Shown here: positions 46,414 through 54,968 of the stretch, piece after piece
How positions within the stretch are numbered: the stretch's first letter is position 1
Layout: every line of letters starts with the position of its first letter
Notes under the pieces: model-generated
Databases searched by the model: none
Seen by the model: the letters and a program-made list of their open reading frames with translations, nothing else
Told to the model about the DNA's origin: nothing
DNA from: Haloferax litoreum
GTDB lineage: Archaea; Halobacteriota; Halobacteria; Halobacteriales; Haloferacaceae
Reading direction: 5' to 3'
Length of the DNA stretch: 64,000 nucleotides
Assembly (NCBI RefSeq): GCF_009674605.1
Contig: NZ_WKJO01000001.1
Location: 1,674,001 to 1,738,000 of the forward strand
Position numbers and translations under genes: made by a program

Positions 46414-46835
46414 AATTGGGGGGTCGATCTGGCGTCTCTGCGCCGCCGGGCGAGCTCGATGAGGGTCAGATGTGCCATCGGTAGCAACAGATTACAACGG
46501 AACGTCTGTTTTATCACTCTCGCGTGCGGGCGCGCGAGAACTATTGAATACGCTCCTACGTGTCTAACGTCGAAAGCGACTCCCGTCGCGCGCGGGCCGT
46601 CGCGCAGAACAAACACGGGCACCAACCGGCCGTCAGAGAGCGCAATCGCTCGAAATGTTGTGTCGTCGAGAACGAGTTCGCTCCCGGCGAACCGGGAGCG
46701 TCGTTCCTACCCAAGGTTGCGTGCGCACGCGCTTTCTATTGAATAGATTCCCACATAAATGCTTTGTGGGTTATATCCCCTTCTCGGCGTCTGTACCTCA
46801 CGTATGTTAACGTTCCGTGAGAGTTCAATCACACA

Positions 46836-46846
46836 AAGTATTTACC
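46836..46846 (+). promoter_or_regulatory. csg: Candidate S-layer gene promoter
   Basis: AAAGTATTTAC resembles a BRE/TATA pair. Initiation about 25 bases downstream would give a leader of roughly 125 bases, similar in size to the 111-base leader reported for the Halobacterium surface glycoprotein gene. The TTATAT at 46771-46776 is an alternative upstream promoter. Confidence 0.45.
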
Positions 46847-46991
46847 GCGAAGGCTCAACAGGTCCAACCGTACCCCTGCCCATGGAGGCATCTGTGAGTA
46901 CCCCGCCTCGGCCCGGGTTCATCCCCGGCTTGGTTACGTCCGAGGGTCGACGAAAACGATGTCCCCGACTGCAACACCCATCAAATCAACA

Positions 46992-49670
46992 ATGACACGC
47001 AATAAGCAAATCCGTGCAGTACTTCTCGCTGCGCTGATGGTCTTCTCGGTTTTCGCCGGGACCGTCGCGCTTTCGGGAACTGCTGCTGCGGCTGCGACTA
47101 ACGTCACTGGTACCGCGTCTGGCGACACGGTGCTTGTGAACGCGACGCTCGCCGGAACCGAAGACAACGCGACAGCGTATGTCGACACGAACGGTAACGG
47201 CAACTTCGACGCAGGCGAACCGAACACTGTAAACAGCTCCCTCGGCACCGCAACGGAACTCAATGAGTCCGTTGACGTCAGCGGCGTTGCCGGCGGCACC
47301 TACACTGTTGGTGTCGTCACTAACGTCGACGACGCATCCGAATCCGACGATCAGGGTGCCTCTGTCACCATCGACGACGGTGAATCGCCTGAGCTCATCT
47401 CGGCAGTTCACTACGAACAGCCCGGTGGACAGGCAGTCCTCGAACTGTCGTTCTCCGAGGAAGTCGTTGACACGAACACCATCCAGCTCTACCAGGACGA
47501 GAGCCCAGTTAGCGCGACCTACACCCAGAACAACAAGGGTCAGGTCGTTGCACAGACGTCCTCCCTCCTCACTGGTGACCTCGAAGTCAACCTCGAAGAT
47601 GTCGAGGACACTGACGGGAACTCTGTCACCGGTCTCGACGGCGACGAAAACGCGACCGTTACCGTCGCAACCGTGACGGTTGACGGCGACGCTGGTACTA
47701 TCGGCACCACCGACGCATACCAGGGCGAAACGGTTGCCGTCACGAACGACACGCTTGACGTCTCGGTCTCCATCGAGTCCGACGACAGCCAGGACGACAA
47801 CGAAGGCTTCTTCCGCTCCGGTTCCACCGGCGCGACGTCCGCTGTCTACACGTTCGACACGACCGACCGCGAGACGGAGCGCTACAACGTCTCCTTCGGC
47901 GGTTCCGTCGTTGAGAAGGTCCAGGTCCGTGACCTCGGCCTCGACGTCACTGTCGACGACCTGAACATCACCGACGAGGAATCCATCGAGGGTACGGCCT
48001 CCTCGAACGCGGGCGAACGCATTATCGAAGTCAACGTCCTCGACGATGATGGCGACGAAGAATTCTCCACTGGCGAAGTCGAACTCGACGGCCAGGGTGA
48101 ATACGACTTCGACATCAACGTCACGGCTGAAGACATCGACACCGGCGACTACACGGTCGAAGTTGTCGACAAAGGCTCCGGCGTCAGCGTCGAGTCCGAC
48201 ACGGTTACCATCTCGGAAGCCGCAGACGGCTCGGCTGACTTCGCGACCAGCGTCGTCACCGACCAGCGTGGTGACGTCTTCGCGATTCCTGTCTCGCTCG
48301 ACAACACTGACATCGCAACCGTCACCATCGGTACGGAAGAACAGGGTTACCTGGCTAACGTCACCGTTGAGGACGGCGACTCCGACGGCGAAGTCATCCT
48401 CCTCTGGGACAGTTCCGAATCCACCAACAACAACGTGGACACTGTCTTCGACGTTGACGACAGCGACGACGACATCCTGACGACTGGCGACGACGCAACC
48501 GACATCACGAACAACACCTCCGACCTCATCGACTCCGGTGACTACGACCTCGAAGTCCGCACCGGTCGGTCGGCTGGTGACGCAGACAACGTCGCAACCC
48601 TCGTCATCGAGGAAGCTGGCGTCCAGACCGTCCAGACCTGGACGGCAGCTGGCAGCGCGAGCTTCAAGGACCTCGACGACGTGAACGCGGCACTCGAAGA
48701 CAGCGAACTCACGCAGGACGACCAGATCGCCTTCGGCGACAAGGTCATCGTCCAGATTGTCGCCCCCGGCCTCGAAGGCTTCACGGGCGCTCAGGACGAC
48801 GAGACGCCGAACTTCTTCGCAACCTCGAACGGTTACGACGATTCCTACCGTCTCACCATCAACCAGACCAACCCTGGTCCGAACCGTGACCCCAAGATTC
48901 TCAACGTGAGCGACGCCTCTGTCGTCGCTGACGGTGACAACGACACCTACTTCGTCGTCTTCAACACGGACGAAATCGACGCAGTCCGTGACTCCGACGA
49001 CGACGGTGTCTACGACTCCAACGACCCCGCCGCGACGCTCGAAGACGACGACGCATTCAACGTCGAATTCAAGCTCGTCGGTGAGGACGACGTCTCTAGC
49101 AACCTCGCACTCGTTGAGGACAACGTCACCATGATGGACTCCTACGAGCACATCGAGGGCGAGCACGACACGGACGCCGACCCGATCAACGTGACGAACG
49201 CTGAGAACCAGACTGTCTCTGGTACCTCGAACGTCGCGCCCGGTACGGAACTCACCGTCCGCATCAAGTCCGACGGCGACACCCAGCCGCGCTTCCTCAA
49301 GACGGCGACCGTCGTCGTCTCCGAGAACAACACGTTCTCCACGGACTTCGACTTCAGTGAGCAGAACCTCGGCGACACGTTCCTCGTGACTGTCTCCGGT
49401 GGCGAAGCTGACGAAGTTGAGGCAGACGGCAACGTCGTCGAAGCAGTCGAGACCACGGAGGAGACCACCGAGGAAACCACCGAGGAAACGACTGAAGAGA
49501 CGACTGAGGAGACCACCGAAGAGACGACTGAGGAAACGACCGAGGAAACCACCGAGGCAACCACCACCGCGGCTGAAGAGACGACCGAGTCTCAGACGCC
49601 CGGCTTCGGTGTTGTTGTCGCCCTCGTCGCCCTCGTCGCCGCTGCGCTCCTCGCAGTCCGCCGCGACTAA
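46992..49670 (+). CDS. csg: S-layer surface glycoprotein with PGF-CTERM anchor
   Basis: An 892-residue cell-surface glycoprotein expected to form the S-layer. A Sec signal (MTRNKQIRAVLLAALMVFSV ... SGTAAAA) is followed by a highly acidic beta-rich ectodomain with many Asn-x-Ser/Thr sequons. A spacer of eight TTEE units plus TTEA precedes PGFGVVVALVALVAAALLAV, the PGF-CTERM tripartite signal processed by archaeosortase A for lipid anchoring. The layout is that of the haloarchaeal major surface glycoprotein. The ATG at 46992 fits the conserved signal start; ATG 46959 is possible. Codons are strongly biased, as in highly expressed genes. Confidence 0.93.
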   Translation: MTRNKQIRAVLLAALMVFSVFAGTVALSGTAAAAATNVTGTASGDTVLVNATLAGTEDNATAYVDTNGNGNFDAGEPNTVNSSLGTATELNESVDVSGVAGGTYTVGVVTNVDDASESDDQGASVTIDDGESPELISAVHYEQPGGQAVLELSFSEEVVDTNTIQLYQDESPVSATYTQNNKGQVVAQTSSLLTGDLEVNLEDVEDTDGNSVTGLDGDENATVTVATVTVDGDAGTIGTTDAYQGETVAVTNDTLDVSVSIESDDSQDDNEGFFRSGSTGATSAVYTFDTTDRETERYNVSFGGSVVEKVQVRDLGLDVTVDDLNITDEESIEGTASSNAGERIIEVNVLDDDGDEEFSTGEVELDGQGEYDFDINVTAEDIDTGDYTVEVVDKGSGVSVESDTVTISEAADGSADFATSVVTDQRGDVFAIPVSLDNTDIATVTIGTEEQGYLANVTVEDGDSDGEVILLWDSSESTNNNVDTVFDVDDSDDDILTTGDDATDITNNTSDLIDSGDYDLEVRTGRSAGDADNVATLVIEEAGVQTVQTWTAAGSASFKDLDDVNAALEDSELTQDDQIAFGDKVIVQIVAPGLEGFTGAQDDETPNFFATSNGYDDSYRLTINQTNPGPNRDPKILNVSDASVVADGDNDTYFVVFNTDEIDAVRDSDDDGVYDSNDPAATLEDDDAFNVEFKLVGEDDVSSNLALVEDNVTMMDSYEHIEGEHDTDADPINVTNAENQTVSGTSNVAPGTELTVRIKSDGDTQPRFLKTATVVVSENNTFSTDFDFSEQNLGDTFLVTVSGGEADEVEADGNVVEAVETTEETTEETTEETTEETTEETTEETTEETTEETTEATTTAAEETTESQTPGFGVVVALVALVAAALLAVRRD

Positions 49671-49686
49671 CGACGCTCACTAACCA

Positions 49687-49710
49687 CCGGGACCTTCCCG
49701 GCCCTTTTCC
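49687..49710 (+). terminator. Hairpin terminator after the S-layer gene
   Basis: CCGGGA-CCT-TCCCGG forms a 6-bp perfect stem 17 bases after the stop, followed by CCCTTTTCC. Plausible transcription end for a highly expressed gene. Confidence 0.6.
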
Positions 49711-50421
49711 ATTCTTTCGACGCCACACAGACAGCGACAGCGCTCGTCTGATGCGCCAGCTGCATCGGTGACTGGCGGGTAACTGTGTGTTCGACTCAGT
49801 AAGATGTGTCACCGAACTTCTACCGAATGTCGTGGCTCACTATCGGCCACAGAGTCGAGTCGAGCAGGTCACACCGTGCGACGCTGAGACGACTCAGTCG
49901 TGTCCAGACAGACGAGTCGCACCGTTGGCTGAGTTCGTCACTGTTCTCTCGACGACCACGCGCTCCGATGGACAGCAGGTACGTCCACACGAGCGCTCCT
50001 GACTCACGACTGAGTGTCAGAGTCCGACCACCTCGACTGAAACTCCAGACGACCAGCGAGAAGCGTGACAGCGCAGCGAGAGTCATGACTGTCTTCACTG
50101 TCGTCGTGACTGAGTCGTCTCCCGACCGCCGGTCTGGCTATGCCAGTCGCGCACGTCCGCTCCTCTTGACGTGAGGGGACACAGCGACGACCAGAAGGCG
50201 TGTGAGTCGAACGCCCGTCGTCAGCACGGCCGAGACACGCCCAGCCAGCGTCATTCACGGTGAGTCGACGAAGGTGACGACACTGTCTCGCTCGCGTCAC
50301 GGTGGCCGCAACGCTTGCGGAACGCCCAGCGATGCTACTTCTCGGTCGAGCGTACCGAGCGACGAGTCGAGAAAAGAAATCGATTGATAGCCGGTCAGTC
50401 GACCGGACCGTGCCTACCCGT
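49711..50421. other. Gene-free region rich in GACTSAGTC-type motifs
   Basis: About 710 bp between the convergent S-layer and ribonucleotide reductase genes. No frame has haloarchaeal composition. Short motifs of the form GACTCAG/CTGAGTC recur many times, including the palindrome ACGACT-C-AGTCGT at 49889-49901 and a related copy near 50105-50120. It does not match conserved elements of RNase P or SRP RNA that I could recognise. Confidence 0.5.
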
Positions 50422-53400
50422 TCAGCACTCGGACCAGCCGCAGTTCTGGCAGGTCTTACAGCCTTCGGAGTAGTAGAGGTTCATCTCACCACACTCGGGA
50501 CACTCGGGGCTCTCACCGGCCGCAAGCAGGTCGGCAGTCGCGTCCTGCTTGGGTTCGGTCGAGTCGTCGGAACCGGCGTCGACGGCGACGCCACCGTCGG
50601 TGTCGGTTCCCTCGGCCTCTGCGGCCTCAGCTTCGACTTCGGTCAGGTTCTTCTGGCGCGGGTAGCCCTTGTCGATGTCGCCGTTGAGGTAGCGGCGCAT
50701 CGCGGTGCCGATGGCGTCCGGGATGGAGTTGATCTGTTCACCCTTGTCCCAGGCGACCTTCGGACTGCGGATACCCTTCAGTTCGTTCGCAATCTCTTCG
50801 GGGTCGACGCCCGAGCGGAGCGACGTGGAGACAGTCTTGGCGAGTGCCTCGGTGAAGGACGCCGTGAAGCCACCGGAGTTGCCGATGTTGGCGAACAGTT
50901 CGAACGGTTCGCCGTCCTCGTCTTCGTTGATGTTGACGTAGAGTTTCCCGTAGCCCGTGTCGATGCGCTGGGTGACGCCGTAGAGCACGTCCGGACGGGG
51001 GCGCTTCTTGCCGACGTCGCTGGGCGAGTCGGCGAAGGCGAGTTCGAGTTCGCTGCCGATGAGGTCTGCGGCCTCTTCGCTCTCGAGGAACGCTTCCACG
51101 TCGCCGAACACGTCGCGAATCTGCGAGACGATGGCCTCGGCGGCCTCTTCGTCGTCGGAGAACTCGGTGTTCTTCGCGCGCGTCGTGAGCACCTGCTTCG
51201 AGCGCGTGCCGTCGCGGTAGACGGTGACGCCCTTGCCGCCGTGGTCGTAGATGTAGCGGTAGACTTCGTCCATGTCCTCTTTCGAGGCACTGTTCGGGAA
51301 GTTACACGTCTTCGAGATGGCGGAGTCGACGCCCTTCTGGAGCGCACACTGGACGCTCGCGTGTTCGAGACCGGTCAGGTCGGCCGTGACGACGAACAGT
51401 TCGGAGATGGCGTCCGGAACCGACGAGAGCGAGGAGACGCCGTCGAACTCGTTGTTGGCCATCTGTTCTTGCGCCTCGCGCTTGACGGCCTCGACGTCGA
51501 TGTCGTTGGCCTCCAGCACGCGGAGGAAGTAGTCGTCGAACTCGACGAGCATCTCGTCGCCCTGCACGTCGTCGGAGACGTTCTTGTAGTAGGCGACGTT
51601 GTAGATGGGTTCACAGCCACCGGTGGTGTTCGACACCATCGAGGTGGTGCCCGTCGGGGCGATGGTCGTCGTGTTGTGGTTCCGGATGGGGAAGCCGTCC
51701 TCCCAGTCGTCGGCGGACTGGCCGGTGTGGTGTTCGAACCACTCGCGGTACTCGGTCGGGTTTGCGTACTTGGAGTCGTCCCACGCCTCGAACGACCCGC
51801 GTTCTTCGGCGAGTTCGTGCGAGGCCCACTTGGACTGGTGGTTGATGTGGGTCATGAGTTGGCGCGCAATCTCGTTTCCTTCGTCGGAGCCGTAGCGGAC
51901 GCCGAGTTGGATGTAGAGTTGCGCGAGGCCCATGATTCCGAGGCCAATCTTCCGGAGTTCGCGGACCTTCTCTTCTATCTTCTCGACCGGGAAGTCCGAC
52001 ATCGTGACGACGTTCTCGAGGAAGCGCGTCCCGTTCTCGATGCGGTAGTCGAACTCGCCCCAGTCGACGGCGTCTTCGAGGAAGGCGTCGACGGCGGCCG
52101 ACAGGTCGTCGTACTCGTCACCGTGCTGGTCGTACCAGACGCGCCAGTCGGGCGACTCGGTGTCGACGAGCGTCGAGAGGTTGATGTGGCCGAGGTTACA
52201 CGCCTCGTACTCTTCGAGTGGTTGCTCGCCGCACGGGTTCGTCGCGAGGATGCGGTGGTCGGGGTGTTTCTCGACGTCGAAGGAGTGTTCCTTGTTCGCG
52301 CGTTCGAGGTAGACGACGCCGGGTTCGCCGTTCTCCCACGCACCGTCGATAATCTGGTCCCAGATTTTGACCGCGGGGATGGACAGCACTTCGCCGACTT
52401 CGACGTACTCGCCGAGACCGAACATCTCGTAGATTTCTTTGGTCTCGGGCGTGGCGACGTGTGGTTCTTCCGTGCGCGGGTTCGTGAAGACGAACTCCTC
52501 GTCGTTGTACAGCGCTTCCATGAAGCCGTCGGTGATACCGACAGAGATGTTGAAGTTCGAGAGGTGGCCTTCGACGGCGTTGCGGAGGTGCTTGGGGACG
52601 CGCCCGTCCTCGTCGATGAGTTCGCGTGCCTCTTCGAGAGCGTCGGCGAACTTCGTGTGCGTGAAGTCGTCGGGGTCGTTCAGGCGCAGCGTGTGCGCGA
52701 GCGAGACGTCCTTGTTCTTCGCGTGGAGGAACTGGATGATGTCGGGGTGGGAGACGCGCATGACGCCCATCTGTGCGCCGCGGCGGGCACCACCTTGCGC
52801 GATGGTCTCACACATCTGGTCGAACGTCCGCATGAACGTGATGGGGCCGGAGGCGATACCGCCGGTCGAACCGACTGCGTCGCCGTAGGGGCGGAGTTTC
52901 CAGAACGCGTAGCCCATGCCACCGCCGGACTGGAAGACCTCTGCGGCCTCCTTCGCGGTCTGGTGGATGTCGGTGATGTCGTCGCCAGGTGAGTCGACGA
53001 AACACGCCGAGAGTTGCTGGAGTTCGTCGCCAGCGTTCATCAGGGTCGGCGAGTTCGGCATGAACGAGAGTTGTTCCATCATGTCCTGGAACTCCTCGCG
53101 CTTTTCGACGACGACGTCACGAACTTCCTCGGGAAGTTTGGGGACGAGCGTCTCGTAGGCGAACTTGTTGACGTTGTAGATAGAGAGGGTCGCCTCGGCG
53201 TCCGTGTCGTCGGCGGTGACACCCTTGCCGAAGACTTCTTCGGCGAGTTCGTCGCGCCGCGGGTGGTCGGGCTTGACGAGGTCGGGTGTGACGGTAATCT
53301 CGATGTCGCGCTGTTCGGCCTCGAAGACGGCCTCTGCGAGGGCGATGTTCTTCGCGACGCGCGGGAAGAGGTCCTCTTGTGTCTCGATGAGGTCGCCGTT

Positions 53401-53535
53401 GGCGTCCTTGCGAAGATAACGCGCGGGCAGGATGTTGTTGTAGGCATTTCCGGTCATCCGTTCCGCGAGCGTCTCGCCTTCGGTCCGTTTGACCGGCAGG
53501 ACGAGTTCGTCGGTGGAGAGTTCTGCGTCGCTCAT
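50422..53535 (-). CDS. nrdJ: Adenosylcobalamin-dependent (class II) ribonucleoside-diphosphate reductase
   Basis: A 1037-residue class II ribonucleotide reductase making deoxynucleotides with coenzyme B12. Landmarks: QQLSACFVDSP (first redox Cys), NPCGEQPLEEYEACNLGHIN (radical Cys, Glu and second redox Cys region), the substrate loop RRGAQMGVMRVSHPDI and APTGTTSMVSNTTGGCEP. The C-terminus carries a zinc-ribbon-like CPECGEMNLYYSEGCKTC with further Cys pairs, which reduce the active site via thioredoxin. ATG 53535 (MSDAELST) is preceded by GGAGG at 53545-53549 on the minus strand. No intein. Confidence 0.96.
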   Translation of the reverse strand: MSDAELSTDELVLPVKRTEGETLAERMTGNAYNNILPARYLRKDANGDLIETQEDLFPRVAKNIALAEAVFEAEQRDIEITVTPDLVKPDHPRRDELAEEVFGKGVTADDTDAEATLSIYNVNKFAYETLVPKLPEEVRDVVVEKREEFQDMMEQLSFMPNSPTLMNAGDELQQLSACFVDSPGDDITDIHQTAKEAAEVFQSGGGMGYAFWKLRPYGDAVGSTGGIASGPITFMRTFDQMCETIAQGGARRGAQMGVMRVSHPDIIQFLHAKNKDVSLAHTLRLNDPDDFTHTKFADALEEARELIDEDGRVPKHLRNAVEGHLSNFNISVGITDGFMEALYNDEEFVFTNPRTEEPHVATPETKEIYEMFGLGEYVEVGEVLSIPAVKIWDQIIDGAWENGEPGVVYLERANKEHSFDVEKHPDHRILATNPCGEQPLEEYEACNLGHINLSTLVDTESPDWRVWYDQHGDEYDDLSAAVDAFLEDAVDWGEFDYRIENGTRFLENVVTMSDFPVEKIEEKVRELRKIGLGIMGLAQLYIQLGVRYGSDEGNEIARQLMTHINHQSKWASHELAEERGSFEAWDDSKYANPTEYREWFEHHTGQSADDWEDGFPIRNHNTTTIAPTGTTSMVSNTTGGCEPIYNVAYYKNVSDDVQGDEMLVEFDDYFLRVLEANDIDVEAVKREAQEQMANNEFDGVSSLSSVPDAISELFVVTADLTGLEHASVQCALQKGVDSAISKTCNFPNSASKEDMDEVYRYIYDHGGKGVTVYRDGTRSKQVLTTRAKNTEFSDDEEAAEAIVSQIRDVFGDVEAFLESEEAADLIGSELELAFADSPSDVGKKRPRPDVLYGVTQRIDTGYGKLYVNINEDEDGEPFELFANIGNSGGFTASFTEALAKTVSTSLRSGVDPEEIANELKGIRSPKVAWDKGEQINSIPDAIGTAMRRYLNGDIDKGYPRQKNLTEVEAEAAEAEGTDTDGGVAVDAGSDDSTEPKQDATADLLAAGESPECPECGEMNLYYSEGCKTCQNCGWSEC

Positions 53536-54072
53536 CTTACTGTCCCTCCTGCCCGACTCGTGTCGGGGCATCGGTGTGTCGTAGACTTCGTGAAGTTCCG
53601 CTCATTGTGACGATATTGGTGTGTGGGGCGTGGTCGGTTAAGGCTTCGGACTCCGGGGCGTTTCACCCCCGAAACTATCACATTTTGTGCAGTTTTGAGG
53701 AAGGCGAACGACCGGGTCCGAAACGCACATTTTTTCTAGAGGTGACCAGAGCACATAACGGTAGTCAGAGCGGAGCGGAAGTGAAATAATGCGTCGTATA
53801 ATCGCATTACAACGTGGCGATATGCAGTAGAACGCGAGGGGGGACGAACGGGCGCTGAAACTGTCACATGGGGGTGTGTCCCGCATTCGAGTGACGAATA
53901 TAAAGGAACTCCTGACTGAACGAGCCTCAAGAAGTATCAGAATTCGTATGTTGGGTAATTCCCCGTGCGTGAAGGGGCTAAAATCCGCAGTTTCGGGCGG
54001 TCGAACGCGGCCGAAAACGCGCGACGGTATCGTGCCACAAACTTATTCGCCTCGCCGGTACCATATTCGGGT
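53536..54072. other. Intergenic region upstream of nrdJ
   Basis: 537 bp between divergent genes, with no credible frame. An inverted repeat TAATGCG (53787-53793)/CGCATTA (53803-53809) encloses TCGTATAAT. The surrounding stretch has a near copy at about 61022-61044. A CTTATT at about 54041 probably is the TATA box of the next gene. Confidence 0.5.
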
Positions 54073-54285
54073 ATGGTACTTTCCCCCCTCGTCCTCGTAC
54101 CGTTGCAACTCGGCGGGTTCTTCGCCGGTCCACTCGGACAACTGTTGTTAGTAGTCATCGCCGTCGGCGTCGTCGTCCTCGTCGGCCGAATGGTGTTGAA
54201 AATCGCGTGGCGACTCGTCACCATCGCGGCGGTCATCATCGCCGTGTTGCTCTTGCTGTCGTTCTTCGGCATCAACGTCCTCTGA
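54073..54285 (+). CDS. 70-residue membrane protein
   Basis: Starts MVLSPLVLVPLQLGGFFAGP and contains two hydrophobic helices (about 20-38 and 45-66) around a short basic segment GRMVLKIAWRL. No family recognised; comparable two-helix microproteins are common in haloarchaea. CTTATT about 30 bases upstream supports ATG 54073 as the leaderless or near-leaderless start. Convergent with trpG. Confidence 0.65.
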   Translation: MVLSPLVLVPLQLGGFFAGPLGQLLLVVIAVGVVVLVGRMVLKIAWRLVTIAAVIIAVLLLLSFFGINVL

Positions 54286-54353
54286 GCAGAGAACCAGCGA
54301 CGACGCCCCGACTCTGGGCGTTTGGACTGTGGGCGTCGGCGTCTACGTCTCGA

Positions 54354-54968
54354 CTACGCCACGTCGAACCCAGCGACAGCAGACAAGAAGTTTCTGACGA
54401 CGCCGTGTCCCGACCCAGTGAGGACGCTCTCTGGGTGGAACTGGACGCACTCTATCGGGTAGTCTCGGTGCCGCACACCCATCACGAGCGACTCACCCTC
54501 GTGGTCGGTGGTCGCCGTCACGTCGAAACAGTCGGGGATTTCGGTGGCGACGAGCGAGTGGTAGCGACCTGCGTGGAACCCTGCTTCGAGGTTCGTGAAG
54601 ACGCCGCTGCCGTCGTGGTCGATGGGGAACGCCTTCCCGTGAATCGGCGACGGTGCGTGACCGATTGTGCCGCCGTAGGCGTAGACTGCCGCTTCGAGGC
54701 CGAGACAGACCCCGAGCGTCGGAATCTCTGTCGAGAGTTCTGTGAGTACCTCGTTCGTCACGCCCACGTCGCGGTCGTTCTTCGGGTGTCCCGGCCCCGG
54801 CGAGATGACGATGGCGTCGGGGTCGAGGGCGCGAATCTCGTCGAGTGACGCGGTGTTCTTTCGAACCTCGATGTCGAGTGGTTCGCCATCGACTGTCTGT
54901 TCGGAGAAGTACTCCACGAGGTTGTACGTGAACGAGTCGAAGTTGTCGACGACGACGAGACGCGTCAT
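54354..54968 (-). CDS. trpG: Anthranilate synthase glutamine amidotransferase subunit
   Basis: A 204-residue class I glutamine amidotransferase supplying ammonia to TrpE. The nucleophile is Cys in LGVCLGLEAAVY, and His and Glu come from CVQFHPES. The N-terminal VVVDNFDSFTYNLVEYF and SPGPGHP oxyanion region are standard for TrpG/PabA. Its ATG overlaps the trpE stop (ATGA). Last gene of the trpDFEG operon. Confidence 0.95.
   Translation of the reverse strand: MTRLVVVDNFDSFTYNLVEYFSEQTVDGEPLDIEVRKNTASLDEIRALDPDAIVISPGPGHPKNDRDVGVTNEVLTELSTEIPTLGVCLGLEAAVYAYGGTIGHAPSPIHGKAFPIDHDGSGVFTNLEAGFHAGRYHSLVATEIPDCFDVTATTDHEGESLVMGVRHRDYPIECVQFHPESVLTGSGHGVVRNFLSAVAGFDVA

Larger units (their letters stand above)
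46152..46991. other. Long gene-free region between pilins and S-layer gene
   Basis: 840 bp without a credible reading frame, between divergent surface-structure genes. It contains the pilin promoter side (TTTAAG at about 46290 on the minus strand), a perfect palindrome at 46396-46413, a CCCACA/TGTGGG hairpin at 46750-46770 directly followed by TTATAT, and a second promoter-like element at 46836-46846. The part before the S-layer gene is probably a structured 5' leader. Confidence 0.6.

Noticed and set aside
46387-46746. 119-codon plus-strand frame in the pilin/S-layer gap
   Set aside because: Composition is that of non-coding DNA and it runs through the palindrome region; no homologous features.
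53536-53640. NrdR box or cobalamin riboswitch upstream of the B12-dependent reductase
   Set aside because: Only a weak ACACCAATAT-like match on the minus strand and no B12-box-like sequence; not enough to call either.
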